Part shown: in pieces, positions 52,459 through 60,284 of the stretch
Numbering within the stretch: the first letter of the stretch is position 1
Layout: the number at the start of each line of letters is the position of its first letter
Source of the DNA: Desulfobacter sp.
GTDB lineage: Bacteria; Desulfobacterota; Desulfobacteria; Desulfobacterales; Desulfobacteraceae
Direction: 5' to 3'
Length of the DNA: 64,000 nucleotides
NCBI GenBank assembly: GCA_028768525.1
Contig: CP054837.1
Span: 974,001-1,038,000 of the forward strand
Position numbers and translations under genes: made by a program
The notes under the pieces: generated by a model
Databases searched by the model: none
The model's input: only the letters and a program-made list of their open reading frames with translations
Told to the model about the DNA's origin: nothing

Positions 52459-52524
52459 TCCAACATCAAGTTCACCTGTGAGCCTCAGCGAATCCAAACG
52501 AGCCCCAGTGGCGGGTTGTTAAAC
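52459..52524 (-). repeat. attC-like site between GNAT and phosphatase genes
   Basis: On the minus strand it begins GTTTAAC (fits RYYYAAC), overlapping the GNAT stop, and ends GTTGGAT (fits GTTRRRY) 66 bp later, with GATTCGCT and GGTGAA inside. Size and ends match integron cassette recombination sites. Confidence 0.45.
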
Positions 52525-52977
52525 CTGAATATTTTTTGGCTGCCAGCACATCTTGTAATTGTTTTCGTATTCATCTGTAACATAAAAACCAAGTCTGTCG
52601 TATATGCGCTTCGCAGCGGCGCCTTTGAGCACCAGGAGGGTCACCGGTATATTCAGTTTCTCCGCACGGTCAATTGCTCTTTTGACAAGTTCAGTGCCAA
52701 TGCCCCTCCCTTGGTGTTCAGGCAAAATCTGCATTTGATGTAAATGCAATTCACTGCTTTTTGGAATTATCTTGATGACGCCAATATCCTTTTGTTCCAC
52801 CATAATTATTTTGGCATTTTGTATTTCATCCGCGGCACTCTTCCGCTGCTCATCTTCAAACCAGCCAAATGTGTTGCCAAAATCTTTTTTCATGGTCTGC
52901 ACTCTGAGCCGGAAAATAAACTCGATATCATCTAGGGTTGCATTTCTTAATTTAAAATTGGTTTTATTTGTTTCCAT
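52519..52977 (-). CDS. GNAT family N-acetyltransferase
   Basis: A 152-residue GNAT: FKLRNATLDDIEFIFRLR at the N-terminus, HLHQMQILPEHQGRGIGTEL with the acetyl-CoA-binding Q/RxxGxG/A loop, and the C-terminal AKRIYDRLGFYVTDE. The substrate cannot be predicted. Such stand-alone acetyltransferases are frequent integron cassette cargo. Its 3' end coincides with an attC-like core, and another attC-like site precedes it. Confidence 0.88.
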   Translation of the reverse strand: METNKTNFKLRNATLDDIEFIFRLRVQTMKKDFGNTFGWFEDEQRKSAADEIQNAKIIMVEQKDIGVIKIIPKSSELHLHQMQILPEHQGRGIGTELVKRAIDRAEKLNIPVTLLVLKGAAAKRIYDRLGFYVTDEYENNYKMCWQPKNIQV

Positions 52978-52984
52978 CTTATAA

Positions 52985-53045
52985 GCGTTTATACCGTTGA
53001 ATTCACCGGCGGGCTATAGCGAATCAGACTGAACGGCTGTTAGCC
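52985..53045 (-). repeat. attC-like site upstream of the GNAT gene
   Basis: Minus-strand GGCTAAC (one mismatch to RYYYAAC) overlaps the stop of an upstream coding remnant; GATTCGCTATAGCC and GGTGAATTCAACG then align with the internal part of the 52459 site. The second core is degenerate. Confidence 0.35.
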
Positions 53046-53180
53046 GATATCTTCTATTATTTTATAAAGTTCCTCAGTAATTATAGAGCAGACTGGCCTT
53101 GCTTTAAGATCAACTGGAGAATAAACGTACTCTGGGAGTTTTGGCAAGCCCTTTCTATCGAAATTGCCTTCCTGGGGCAA
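53040..53180 (-). pseudogene. C-terminal coding remnant at the end of the cassette-like cluster
   Basis: From a TTG the frame encodes 46 residues (LPEYVYSPVDLKARPVCSII then TEELYKIIEDIG) and stops inside an attC-like core. The frame stays open further upstream to about 53357 but lacks a start and looks composite. Family not recognised. The stretch 53181-53561 otherwise contains only a tandem 16-bp duplication (CTGTACCGGTGGAATC) at about 53289-53320. Confidence 0.35.
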
Positions 53181-53561
53181 TGTTTGAAAACGAAGGCCAC
53201 GAATCCGGCCTTGAACAGGGAAGACTTCCGGTCCTGGCCCAGGAACCGGGTTTACCCCAATTTTATCTACTCCCGGACGGAAATTTTCCTGTACCGGTGG
53301 AATCCCTGTACCGGTGGAATAATGGGATACGCCTGACCCAATAATGCGGAGGATTTACCTGGGTGTCCAGCCGGCCCCTCCTGTTTCCATTCGTTCTGAA
53401 TGTGTAAGCCCTGGTTCCCCCCACCCCGTACCCATCTTGATGCGGGATGCAATTCCCCGGAACAGCTCATTTTAACCCCATGATTTTAATCCCCGATTAT
53501 GATATGACACCTGTCTGGGCGACCACGTCCCTGACAATGCTTAAAACAGGAGTATCTTATA

Positions 53562-54524
53562 ATGAAACCGTTTTGCGGAAAATGCTCTAAAACAGCTCTG
53601 CTGTCGGCTGCACTCTTACTGGCAATAACCGTCCATGCCCTGGCGGATGCCCCGTCGAGAACCCTGACCATGGCCCTGCTGCCCATTCCCGATGTCCTCC
53701 CCTCCTATGTGGCCCAGGAAAATGGATATTTTAAGGAATATGGCATCAAGGTGAACGCCCTGCCCGTGGCCAGTGCCCTTGAGCGGGACCAGCTGATGCA
53801 GGCAGGTAAAATTGACGGGATGGTTAACGAACTGGCCGGCACGGCTAACTTTAACCGGGATAAGGTTCGCATGCAGGTTGTGGCTTCGGCCCGCTGCCCC
53901 TTGGGAGACGCACCGTTGTTCAGGGTGCTGTCCGCCCCCCAAAGCGGTATCCAGACCATCTCCCAGCTTAAGCATGTCCCCATCGCAGTTTCAAAAAACA
54001 CAATCATTGAATATATCACCAACCGGCTCCTGACCAGCTCGGGCTTTTCCACGGATGAAATCAATACCCGCTCGGTTCCGGTACTGCCCGAACGGATGCA
54101 ACTGCTGCTCTCAGGGCAGATCAAGGCGGCAACCCTGCCGGATCCCCTGGGTGCCAGTGCCCTAAAGGCCGGGGCAAAACTGATCATAGACGATCTCAGC
54201 CTGCCGGAAAGAAGCCTCAGTGTGCTCAGTTTCAGCCTCACATCCCTGACCGAAAAAACAGAGGCGGTTGAATGCTATGTAAAGGCTTGGATGAAAGGGG
54301 CCAGGGACCTGAATGAAGCGCCTGAGGCATACAGGCCCCTCATGCTCAAAAGAATCAGGGTGCCCAAAAACCTGAAAAACGACGTTAAGATCCCCCCCTT
54401 CCCCGTCAAACAGTTGCCTTCGGAGGCCCAGTGGAATGACGTCATGGAATGGATGATCCAGAAAAAACTGCTGGCAGGGGCAGTCAAGTACAATGAATCC
54501 GTCAACGGCGCATTTTTAAAATGA
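53562..54524 (+). CDS. NitT/TauT-type ABC transporter, periplasmic binding protein
   Basis: A 320-residue protein with an N-terminal signal (LLSAALLLAITVHALA) and the SsuA/THI5-like NMT1 fold: LPIPDVLPSYVAQENGYFKEYGI, DGMVNEL and SKNTIIEYITNRLL. This class binds sulfonates, nitrate, pyrimidines or other small organics. First gene of a four-gene operon: its TGA overlaps the ATPase ATG. The ligand is unknown; the downstream menA gene hints at a quinone precursor. Confidence 0.88.
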   Translation: MKPFCGKCSKTALLSAALLLAITVHALADAPSRTLTMALLPIPDVLPSYVAQENGYFKEYGIKVNALPVASALERDQLMQAGKIDGMVNELAGTANFNRDKVRMQVVASARCPLGDAPLFRVLSAPQSGIQTISQLKHVPIAVSKNTIIEYITNRLLTSSGFSTDEINTRSVPVLPERMQLLLSGQIKAATLPDPLGASALKAGAKLIIDDLSLPERSLSVLSFSLTSLTEKTEAVECYVKAWMKGARDLNEAPEAYRPLMLKRIRVPKNLKNDVKIPPFPVKQLPSEAQWNDVMEWMIQKKLLAGAVKYNESVNGAFLK

Positions 54525-55300
54525 TCGAAATTACCAACCTGAATTTCACCTACAGGGATGCCACTGAGATCTTCAGTCAATTCAGCCTCAGGATCCAAAC
54601 CGGTGAATCCTGGTCCATCATCGGGCCCTCAGGGTGCGGCAAAACCACCCTGCTATACCTCATCGCCGGGCTGAAGCGTCCCTCATCCGGTCAAATACAC
54701 ATCGCCGGCAACCCCTTGACAGCCCCCAGGCCCTCCACCGGCCTTGTCCTCCAGGACCACGGCCTTCTGCCCTGGTCAACGGTACGTGAAAACACGGTCC
54801 TTGGGTTTAAAATCAGGCATCTCTACGGGCCCGACGGCAAACACTGCCCCACCCATGTCACCGCCGACGACAACCGGGAAAAAGAGCTGGCGGACCACTG
54901 GCTCTCCTGGCTGGGCATCGGCCACCTGGCGGAAAAATATCCGGGACAGCTCTCCCGGGGGCAGCGGCAGCGGGCGGCCATCGCAAGGACCCTGGTATTG
55001 GAGCCGGATCTGTTGCTCATGGATGAACCATTCTCCGCCCTGGACGCCCCCATCAGAAAAGAGCTGCAAAAGGTGATGAACCGGTTCCACAATGAAACAG
55101 GCCTGACCAGCATCACCGTCACCCATAACATTGAAGAGGCGGTTCTTCTGGGATCAAAAATCCTGGTGCTGGCATCCGGGGTAAACAGCGTCCCGCTTAT
55201 CATAGACAATAAACTGGCAGGAAAAACGGAGGACACAGAGTCTCCGGAATTCATGGATGTCTGCCGGCAACTGCACCATGCCATGGGGGATATGCCATGA
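54521..55300 (+). CDS. NitT/TauT-type ABC transporter, ATP-binding protein
   Basis: A 259-residue ATPase with Walker A GPSGCGKTTL near residue 37, signature LSRGQRQRAAIARTL, Walker B LLLMDEPFSALD and switch VTHNIEEA. Q-loop in VLQDHGLLPW. Coupled by 4-bp overlaps to the genes on both sides. Subunit of the same importer. Confidence 0.95.
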   Translation: MIEITNLNFTYRDATEIFSQFSLRIQTGESWSIIGPSGCGKTTLLYLIAGLKRPSSGQIHIAGNPLTAPRPSTGLVLQDHGLLPWSTVRENTVLGFKIRHLYGPDGKHCPTHVTADDNREKELADHWLSWLGIGHLAEKYPGQLSRGQRQRAAIARTLVLEPDLLLMDEPFSALDAPIRKELQKVMNRFHNETGLTSITVTHNIEEAVLLGSKILVLASGVNSVPLIIDNKLAGKTEDTESPEFMDVCRQLHHAMGDMP

Positions 55301-56049
55301 AAAAAAGGATCACATTCGGATCGGCCCTGATGGGGCTTGCCATGCTGCTATTGCTCTGGTGGATGGGGGCGCTGGTTGTAAACCGGCCCATCCTGCCCTC
55401 CCCTTTTACCGTGGTTCCCCTCTTCTTTTCCGCCATCACAGGAGAACTGGGCCTTCATTTTATGGCCAGTGCGGCCAGGGTCCTGGCCGCCGTCACCCTG
55501 GCCACCCTTTTTGCCGCCCCCGCCGGGCTGGCCCTGGGCCAGATACCCGCCCTGGACAGGATTGCAGGCCCCTTTATCGCCATTGTCTATCCCATCCCCA
55601 AAATTATTTTTCTGCCGGTCATCTATGTGCTCATGGGAATCACCGACCTGTCAAAGGTCACCCTCATCGCCATGATCATTTTTTTCCAGATCCTGGTGGT
55701 TGTCCGGGATGAGGCCGCAGGATTGAAAAAAGAACTGATCCTCTCGGTAAAATCCCTTGGGGCGGGGCAGCGGGCCCTGTTCAGATACGTCTACCTGCCG
55801 GCATCCATCCCGGCGGTGCTGACGGCCCTGCGCATTTCCACGGGAACGGCCATTGCGGTGCTGTTCATCGCAGAACAATCCCTCACTGAATACGGGCTCG
55901 GGTACTATATTGTTGTGGAAACCTACCAGGTGCTCATGTACAAGGAAATGTACACGGGAATCATGGCCATGGGCGTCCTTGGCGCCGCCCTTTATTTTGC
56001 CATCTATGCAATTGAGCTCAAGGTCAATAAACATCTTTATGTTGAGTAA
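55297..56049 (+). CDS. NitT/TauT-type ABC transporter, permease
   Basis: A 250-residue inner-membrane permease with about six hydrophobic helices and the BPD_transp_1 coupling segment (VYLPASIPAVLTALRISTGTA; EAA loop). The TGA is 3 bp before the menA ATG. Works with the two upstream proteins. Confidence 0.93.
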   Translation: MKKRITFGSALMGLAMLLLLWWMGALVVNRPILPSPFTVVPLFFSAITGELGLHFMASAARVLAAVTLATLFAAPAGLALGQIPALDRIAGPFIAIVYPIPKIIFLPVIYVLMGITDLSKVTLIAMIIFFQILVVVRDEAAGLKKELILSVKSLGAGQRALFRYVYLPASIPAVLTALRISTGTAIAVLFIAEQSLTEYGLGYYIVVETYQVLMYKEMYTGIMAMGVLGAALYFAIYAIELKVNKHLYVE

Positions 56050-56052
56050 AAA

Positions 56053-56949
56053 ATGGAACAAGATATCACAAACTTCAAAAAATGGCAGCTGGCTGCCCGT
56101 CCCAAAACCCTTCCGGCCGCAGCCGCACCTGTTATTACAGGCGCGGCCTGTGCAATCCACGACGGCAGTTTTTCTTTTCTGATTTTCCTTGCTGCCCTGC
56201 TTGGCGCCTTTCTGCTCCAAATATCGGTAAATCTGGCCAATGATTACTTTGATTTCAAAAACCACATCGACACCGAAGACCGCCTGGGACCGCTGCGGGT
56301 GACCCAAAGCGGACTCATTAAGCCCGGGGCGGTGCGCAACGCCATGATCCTGACCCTATTTTTGGCGTTTATACTGGGCCTGTGGCTCATAAAATCAGGG
56401 GGCATGCCCATCCTCATCATTGTCATTGTTTCACTGATCTGCGCCCTTGGATACAGCGGCGGCCCCTATCCGATTGCCTCCAACGGCCTGGGGGAGTTGT
56501 TTGTCTTTATTTTCTTCGGGCCGGTCGCCGTCTGCGGCACCTATTACCTGCTCACCCACACCCTGTCATTCAAGGCCGTTGCCGCATCACTGCCCGTGGG
56601 ATTTCTGATAACAGCCGTCATGGTTGTCAATAATCTCAGGGACATTGACACCGATGCCAAAGCGGGTAAAAGGACCCTGGCCGTCATCCTGGGAAAAGCA
56701 GGGACAAAAACAGAGTATTTTATCCTGGTGCTGGGCGCGTATCTCATCCCGGCCTGCCTCTTTGCCTTTAAGGTATATTCATTCTTTATCCTTCTGCCCC
56801 TTGTTTCCATGCCCCAGGCCTTTCCCCTGCTGGCCGTAATTTCCGAAAAAAAAGGCCCCATTCTCAATGAGACCCTGGCCGGGACCGCCAGGCTTGCCCT
56901 GGTTTACAGCATCCTCTTTTCCCTGGGCATCATTCTGGGCACAGGATGA
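56053..56949 (+). CDS. menA: 1,4-dihydroxy-2-naphthoate polyprenyltransferase
   Basis: A 298-residue UbiA-family membrane prenyltransferase. The first Asp-rich motif is NLANDYFDFKNHIDTED and the second NNLRDIDTDAKAGKRTLAV; eight to nine hydrophobic helices. It attaches the isoprenoid tail in menaquinone synthesis. Begins 3 bp after the permease gene, an unusual link between an ABC importer and menA. Confidence 0.93.
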   Translation: MEQDITNFKKWQLAARPKTLPAAAAPVITGAACAIHDGSFSFLIFLAALLGAFLLQISVNLANDYFDFKNHIDTEDRLGPLRVTQSGLIKPGAVRNAMILTLFLAFILGLWLIKSGGMPILIIVIVSLICALGYSGGPYPIASNGLGELFVFIFFGPVAVCGTYYLLTHTLSFKAVAASLPVGFLITAVMVVNNLRDIDTDAKAGKRTLAVILGKAGTKTEYFILVLGAYLIPACLFAFKVYSFFILLPLVSMPQAFPLLAVISEKKGPILNETLAGTARLALVYSILFSLGIILGTG

Positions 56950-57063
56950 TAAATAAGTCACCAGTTCCAAACTCAATTCGCATTCAAATCCCGGAATAAC
57001 ACAGGGGGCCACCCGCTGTCCCCTTTTCGCACCTTAACTGGGTATAGGATCAAAAACAAAGGG

Positions 57064-57189
57064 TTGCAACCACGAGACCCTTCACCTACAACACACTAAA
57101 ATAACAACCAAAAACTTACAATTATAGACAGCAGCAATATTGCACCCCCATTCTTAGGGCCCTTCAACAAAAGGGTTGCAATCATGCAA
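57064..57189. promoter_or_regulatory. Cluster of TTGCAA boxes, putative activator binding sites
   Basis: GGGTTGCAACCACG at 57061, the palindrome GCAATATTGC at 57134-57143 and TTGCAATCATGCAA (TTGCA-ATCA-TGCAA) at 57176-57189 precede the sigma-54 activator gene. A related TTTTTGCAACACC is at 58643, ahead of the NifX-like gene. They look like upstream activator sequences and suggest autoregulation. Confidence 0.5.
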
Positions 57190-57227
57190 AAAACATGGTT
57201 TAACCGAAAAAAAACAAAGGTAAGGCC

Positions 57228-58571
57228 ATGAAACAAAACAATACCCCGGGTCCCCTGACCGAAGACACCACCAAGATTATCCTTGACTCCATTTCAGACG
57301 GCGTATTCACCGTCGATTACAATTGGAAAATCACCTCTTTTAACCGGGCGGCCGAAGAAATCACCGGCATTCCCAGGGAGGAAGCCGTGGGCCGCCATTG
57401 CTGGGAAGTTTTCCGCTCCAATATGTGCGAACAGGACTGCGCCCTGAAAAAAACCATGGAACAGGGAAAGCCTTTTATTTCCACCTCCGCCTATATCATC
57501 AACAGCGACCAGAAAAGAATCCCCATCACCGCCTCCACCGCCCTGCTCATCGACAAGGACAATGAGGTTATCGGCGGGGTTGAGACCTTCAGGGACCACT
57601 CCCTGGTGGAGGCGCTGAGAAAGGAACTGACCCGGAGCGTCAAGGTGGAAGATATTGTCAGCAACTCAGACGCCATGAAAAATATCTTCACCATTCTGCC
57701 CCAGATTGCCGATTCCGACGCATCGGTGCTCATCGAAGGGGAAACCGGAACGGGCAAGGAACTCATGGCCCGGGCCATCCACAACATGAGCCACAGAAAA
57801 GACAATCCATTTATCGCCATCAACTGCGGCGCCCTGCCCGACACCCTCCTGGAATCCGAACTCTTCGGATACAAAAAGGGGGCCTTCACCCATGCGGTCA
57901 AGGACAAACCCGGCCAGTTCGCCCTGGCCGAAGGCGGAACGGTTTTTCTGGATGAAATCGGGGATACCAGCCCGGCCTTTCAGGTCCGGCTGCTCAGGGT
58001 GCTTCAGGAACACGAATACACCCCCCTGGGCGGGATCTCAAAGGAAAAGGCCAACGTCCGGATCATTGCCGCCACCAATAAAAACCTGGCCGTTCAGGTG
58101 GAAAAAAACGAATTCCGCCAGGATCTCTACTACCGGATCAACGTCATCCGCATTGCCCTGCCCCCCCTGCGCCAGCGGATGGAGGACATCCCCCTTCTGG
58201 TGGACCGGTTCATCTCCCGGCTGAACCTGCGCCAGAATAAATATATTGAAGGCATTGACCCGGAGGTGCTGGGCGCCTTCATGTCCCATGATTTCCCGGG
58301 CAATATCCGGGAACTGGAAAATATCATCGAACATGCCTTTGTCCTCTGCCCGGAAGGCTATATCAAGACCGTCCACCTGCCCGGTTTCCTGCCCGCAACC
58401 AGAGAAGCAGGCCCCAGGGAGGATGCGGATCCGGTAAAGGCGGCCCAGATCAAAATGATCTCAGACGCCCTGGCCCGCAACAATTACAACCGGAATGCAG
58501 CGGCCCGGGATCTTGGCATCCATAAAAGCACCCTGTTCCGGCGGATTAAAAAATTGGGCATCAAATTATAG
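57228..58571 (+). CDS. PAS-domain sigma-54-dependent Fis-type transcriptional activator
   Basis: A 447-residue NtrC-type regulator: N-terminal PAS (about 15-125) containing C58, C67 and C71 in HCWEVFRSNMCEQDCAL, which may hold a redox or metal cofactor; AAA+ domain with Walker A GETGTGKE (171-178) and Walker B FLDEIGD; C-terminal Fis HTH (ISDALARNNYNRNAAARDLGI). The sigma-54-contact loop is GAFTHA (218-223) instead of GAFTGA. AAGGTAAGG precedes the ATG. It likely controls the -24/-12 promoter at 58754 just downstream. Confidence 0.92.
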   Translation: MKQNNTPGPLTEDTTKIILDSISDGVFTVDYNWKITSFNRAAEEITGIPREEAVGRHCWEVFRSNMCEQDCALKKTMEQGKPFISTSAYIINSDQKRIPITASTALLIDKDNEVIGGVETFRDHSLVEALRKELTRSVKVEDIVSNSDAMKNIFTILPQIADSDASVLIEGETGTGKELMARAIHNMSHRKDNPFIAINCGALPDTLLESELFGYKKGAFTHAVKDKPGQFALAEGGTVFLDEIGDTSPAFQVRLLRVLQEHEYTPLGGISKEKANVRIIAATNKNLAVQVEKNEFRQDLYYRINVIRIALPPLRQRMEDIPLLVDRFISRLNLRQNKYIEGIDPEVLGAFMSHDFPGNIRELENIIEHAFVLCPEGYIKTVHLPGFLPATREAGPREDADPVKAAQIKMISDALARNNYNRNAAARDLGIHKSTLFRRIKKLGIKL

Positions 58572-58753
58572 GCCGGCGGCCCGGATACCGGCCGCAGGGG
58601 CCTGATAGCGCAATTGCAGCAGTCCGCCCCGGGAGGGTCTCATTTTTGCAACACCTCTTGGCATGGCCCTTCCCCTGCGGCTTCCGGTATTTTTCAGGCA
58701 AAACCCTTGTATCCCTAAGGATTAGCCTCTCTGAACCGATAAACCCACCTTCT

Positions 58754-58769
58754 GGGCACACCCTTTGCA
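58754..58769 (+). promoter_or_regulatory. Sigma-54 (-24/-12) promoter of the NifX-like gene
   Basis: GGGCACACCCTTTGCA has GG and GC separated by exactly 10 nt and fits the TGGCAC-N5-TTGC consensus. It is about 60 bp upstream of the start codon and 180 bp downstream of the activator gene. Confidence 0.75.
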
Positions 58770-58830
58770 AATATCTTCCGGCAGATTATTGGCAATTATT
58801 TTCCAGACCATTAAAATAAGGAGACAACCA

Positions 58831-59193
58831 TTGAAAATTGCAATTACTGCATGGGGCAACCGGGTCTCTCCTGTTTTTGATGCAGCCGGCACCCTGCTTG
58901 TCGCCCAAATCGAAAACCACACCATTAAAAAGAAAACCTACCATGCATTTGAGCCGGACGACATTAAAGAACTGGCGGCCCTGATGCACCGTGAGCAGGT
59001 CTCCACACTGATCTGCGGCGCCATTTCAACCAAGCCTGCCACCCGTATCGTGGAAAACCATATCCGTCTGATATCCTTTGTTTCGGGGAATGCCCTGGAA
59101 GTGCTCAACTCTTTCGCCTCCAGAAACACCATCGACCAAACCTTTATGATGCCCGGGTGCAGCCTGGATTATTCCCGGCGTCCCTCCATCTGA
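58831..59193 (+). CDS. NifX/NifB-type dinitrogenase iron-molybdenum cofactor family protein
   Basis: A 120-residue single-domain protein (KIAITAWGNRVSPVFDAAGTLL ... LICGAISTKPATRIVENHI) of the Nif11/NifX-NifB/NafY cofactor-binding superfamily. No nitrogenase gene is near, so it more probably handles an iron-sulfur or other metal cluster, as many orphan family members in anaerobes do. TTG start with AAGGAG 8 nt upstream. Behind a sigma-54 promoter; followed by a metal transporter. Confidence 0.85.
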   Translation: MKIAITAWGNRVSPVFDAAGTLLVAQIENHTIKKKTYHAFEPDDIKELAALMHREQVSTLICGAISTKPATRIVENHIRLISFVSGNALEVLNSFASRNTIDQTFMMPGCSLDYSRRPSI

Positions 59194-59341
59194 TTCCGCT
59201 GTCGTTTTAATCCGGTTTGCAGCCTTGACAAGGTCTGGGGATTTTTCATATCATAGGTGCCCACGGGCCGAGGGATCTGCCCGGAAATAATTTCGCAACC
59301 GTTGCCGCAGTCCGTTCACCCCAATGCAGGAGCAATGTATA

Positions 59342-60163
59342 ATGACACCGGACACCTCCACTGTTCTCTTTGCCTTTTCCCTTACCCTTTTTGCCGGACT
59401 CTCCACGGGTGTGGGATCGGCCCTGGCATTTTTCGCGCGCCAGACCAATACTGTTTTTCTCACCGCCTCCCTGGGTTTTTCCGCCGGGGTGATGATCTAT
59501 GTCTCCATGATTGAAATCTTCGTCAAGGCCAGGGATGCCCTGAGTGAAGCCGTTGGCCCCTCCCAGGGATATTTGCTGACCACCGCAGCCTTTTTCGGCG
59601 GCATCCTGTTAATCGCCCTCATTGATAAGCTGGTGCCCAGTTTTGAAAACCCGCACGAGGCCAGGGGCATAGAGGATATGTCCCTGGCCGGCGAGGCTGC
59701 CCGTAAAAAGAAGAACCTGGAACGGATGGGACTTTTTTCCGCCCTGGCCATTGCCATCCACAATTTTCCCGAAGGGCTGGCCACCTTTGTGGGCGGTCTG
59801 CATGACCCGGCAATGGGCATCAGCATTGCCGTTGCCATAGCCATCCACAATATCCCCGAGGGCATCGCGGTATCCGTCCCCCTTTACTATGCCACGGGCA
59901 GCCGGAAAAAGGCCTTTGGCCTCTCTTTTCTTTCCGGGCTCTCGGAACCCGTGGGGGCCCTGGTGGGATATTTTCTCTTTTTTAAATTTTTCAATGGTTA
60001 TGTTTTCGGCCTTCTCTTTGCCGTGGTGGCCGGCATCATGGTCTTCATCTCCCTGGATGAGCTGCTGCCCACGGCGGAAAAATACGGGGAGCACCATATT
60101 GCCATGTACGGGGTGGTGGCGGGTATGGTCGTGATGGCGGCCAGCCTGGTCCTCTTTGCTTAA
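59342..60163 (+). CDS. zupT: ZIP family metal transporter (ZupT-like)
   Basis: A 273-residue inner-membrane ZIP transporter for zinc/iron-like divalent metals. Signature helices contain AIHNFPEGLATFVG (HNFPEG) and AIHNIPEGIAVSVP (HNIPEG), with charged loop KKKNLERMG. Start at 59342 is fixed by AGGAG 9 nt upstream. Likely co-regulated with the NifX-like gene 150 bp upstream. Confidence 0.93.
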   Translation: MTPDTSTVLFAFSLTLFAGLSTGVGSALAFFARQTNTVFLTASLGFSAGVMIYVSMIEIFVKARDALSEAVGPSQGYLLTTAAFFGGILLIALIDKLVPSFENPHEARGIEDMSLAGEAARKKKNLERMGLFSALAIAIHNFPEGLATFVGGLHDPAMGISIAVAIAIHNIPEGIAVSVPLYYATGSRKKAFGLSFLSGLSEPVGALVGYFLFFKFFNGYVFGLLFAVVAGIMVFISLDELLPTAEKYGEHHIAMYGVVAGMVVMAASLVLFA

Positions 60164-60284
60164 AAATTATTCCGAAAGGATATGTTAAAAAATAAGGATG
60201 AGTCATAAGGGACGCGGCTATCTTTACTTTGTTTATCTTTAATCAGGTCCAGCATTTGTCCATCTATACTGAAGGGAAACCATC

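Noticed and set aside
58831..59193. Nitrogenase gene cluster
   Set aside because: The NifX-like domain occurs alone, with no nifHDK, nifB or nifEN gene in the window.
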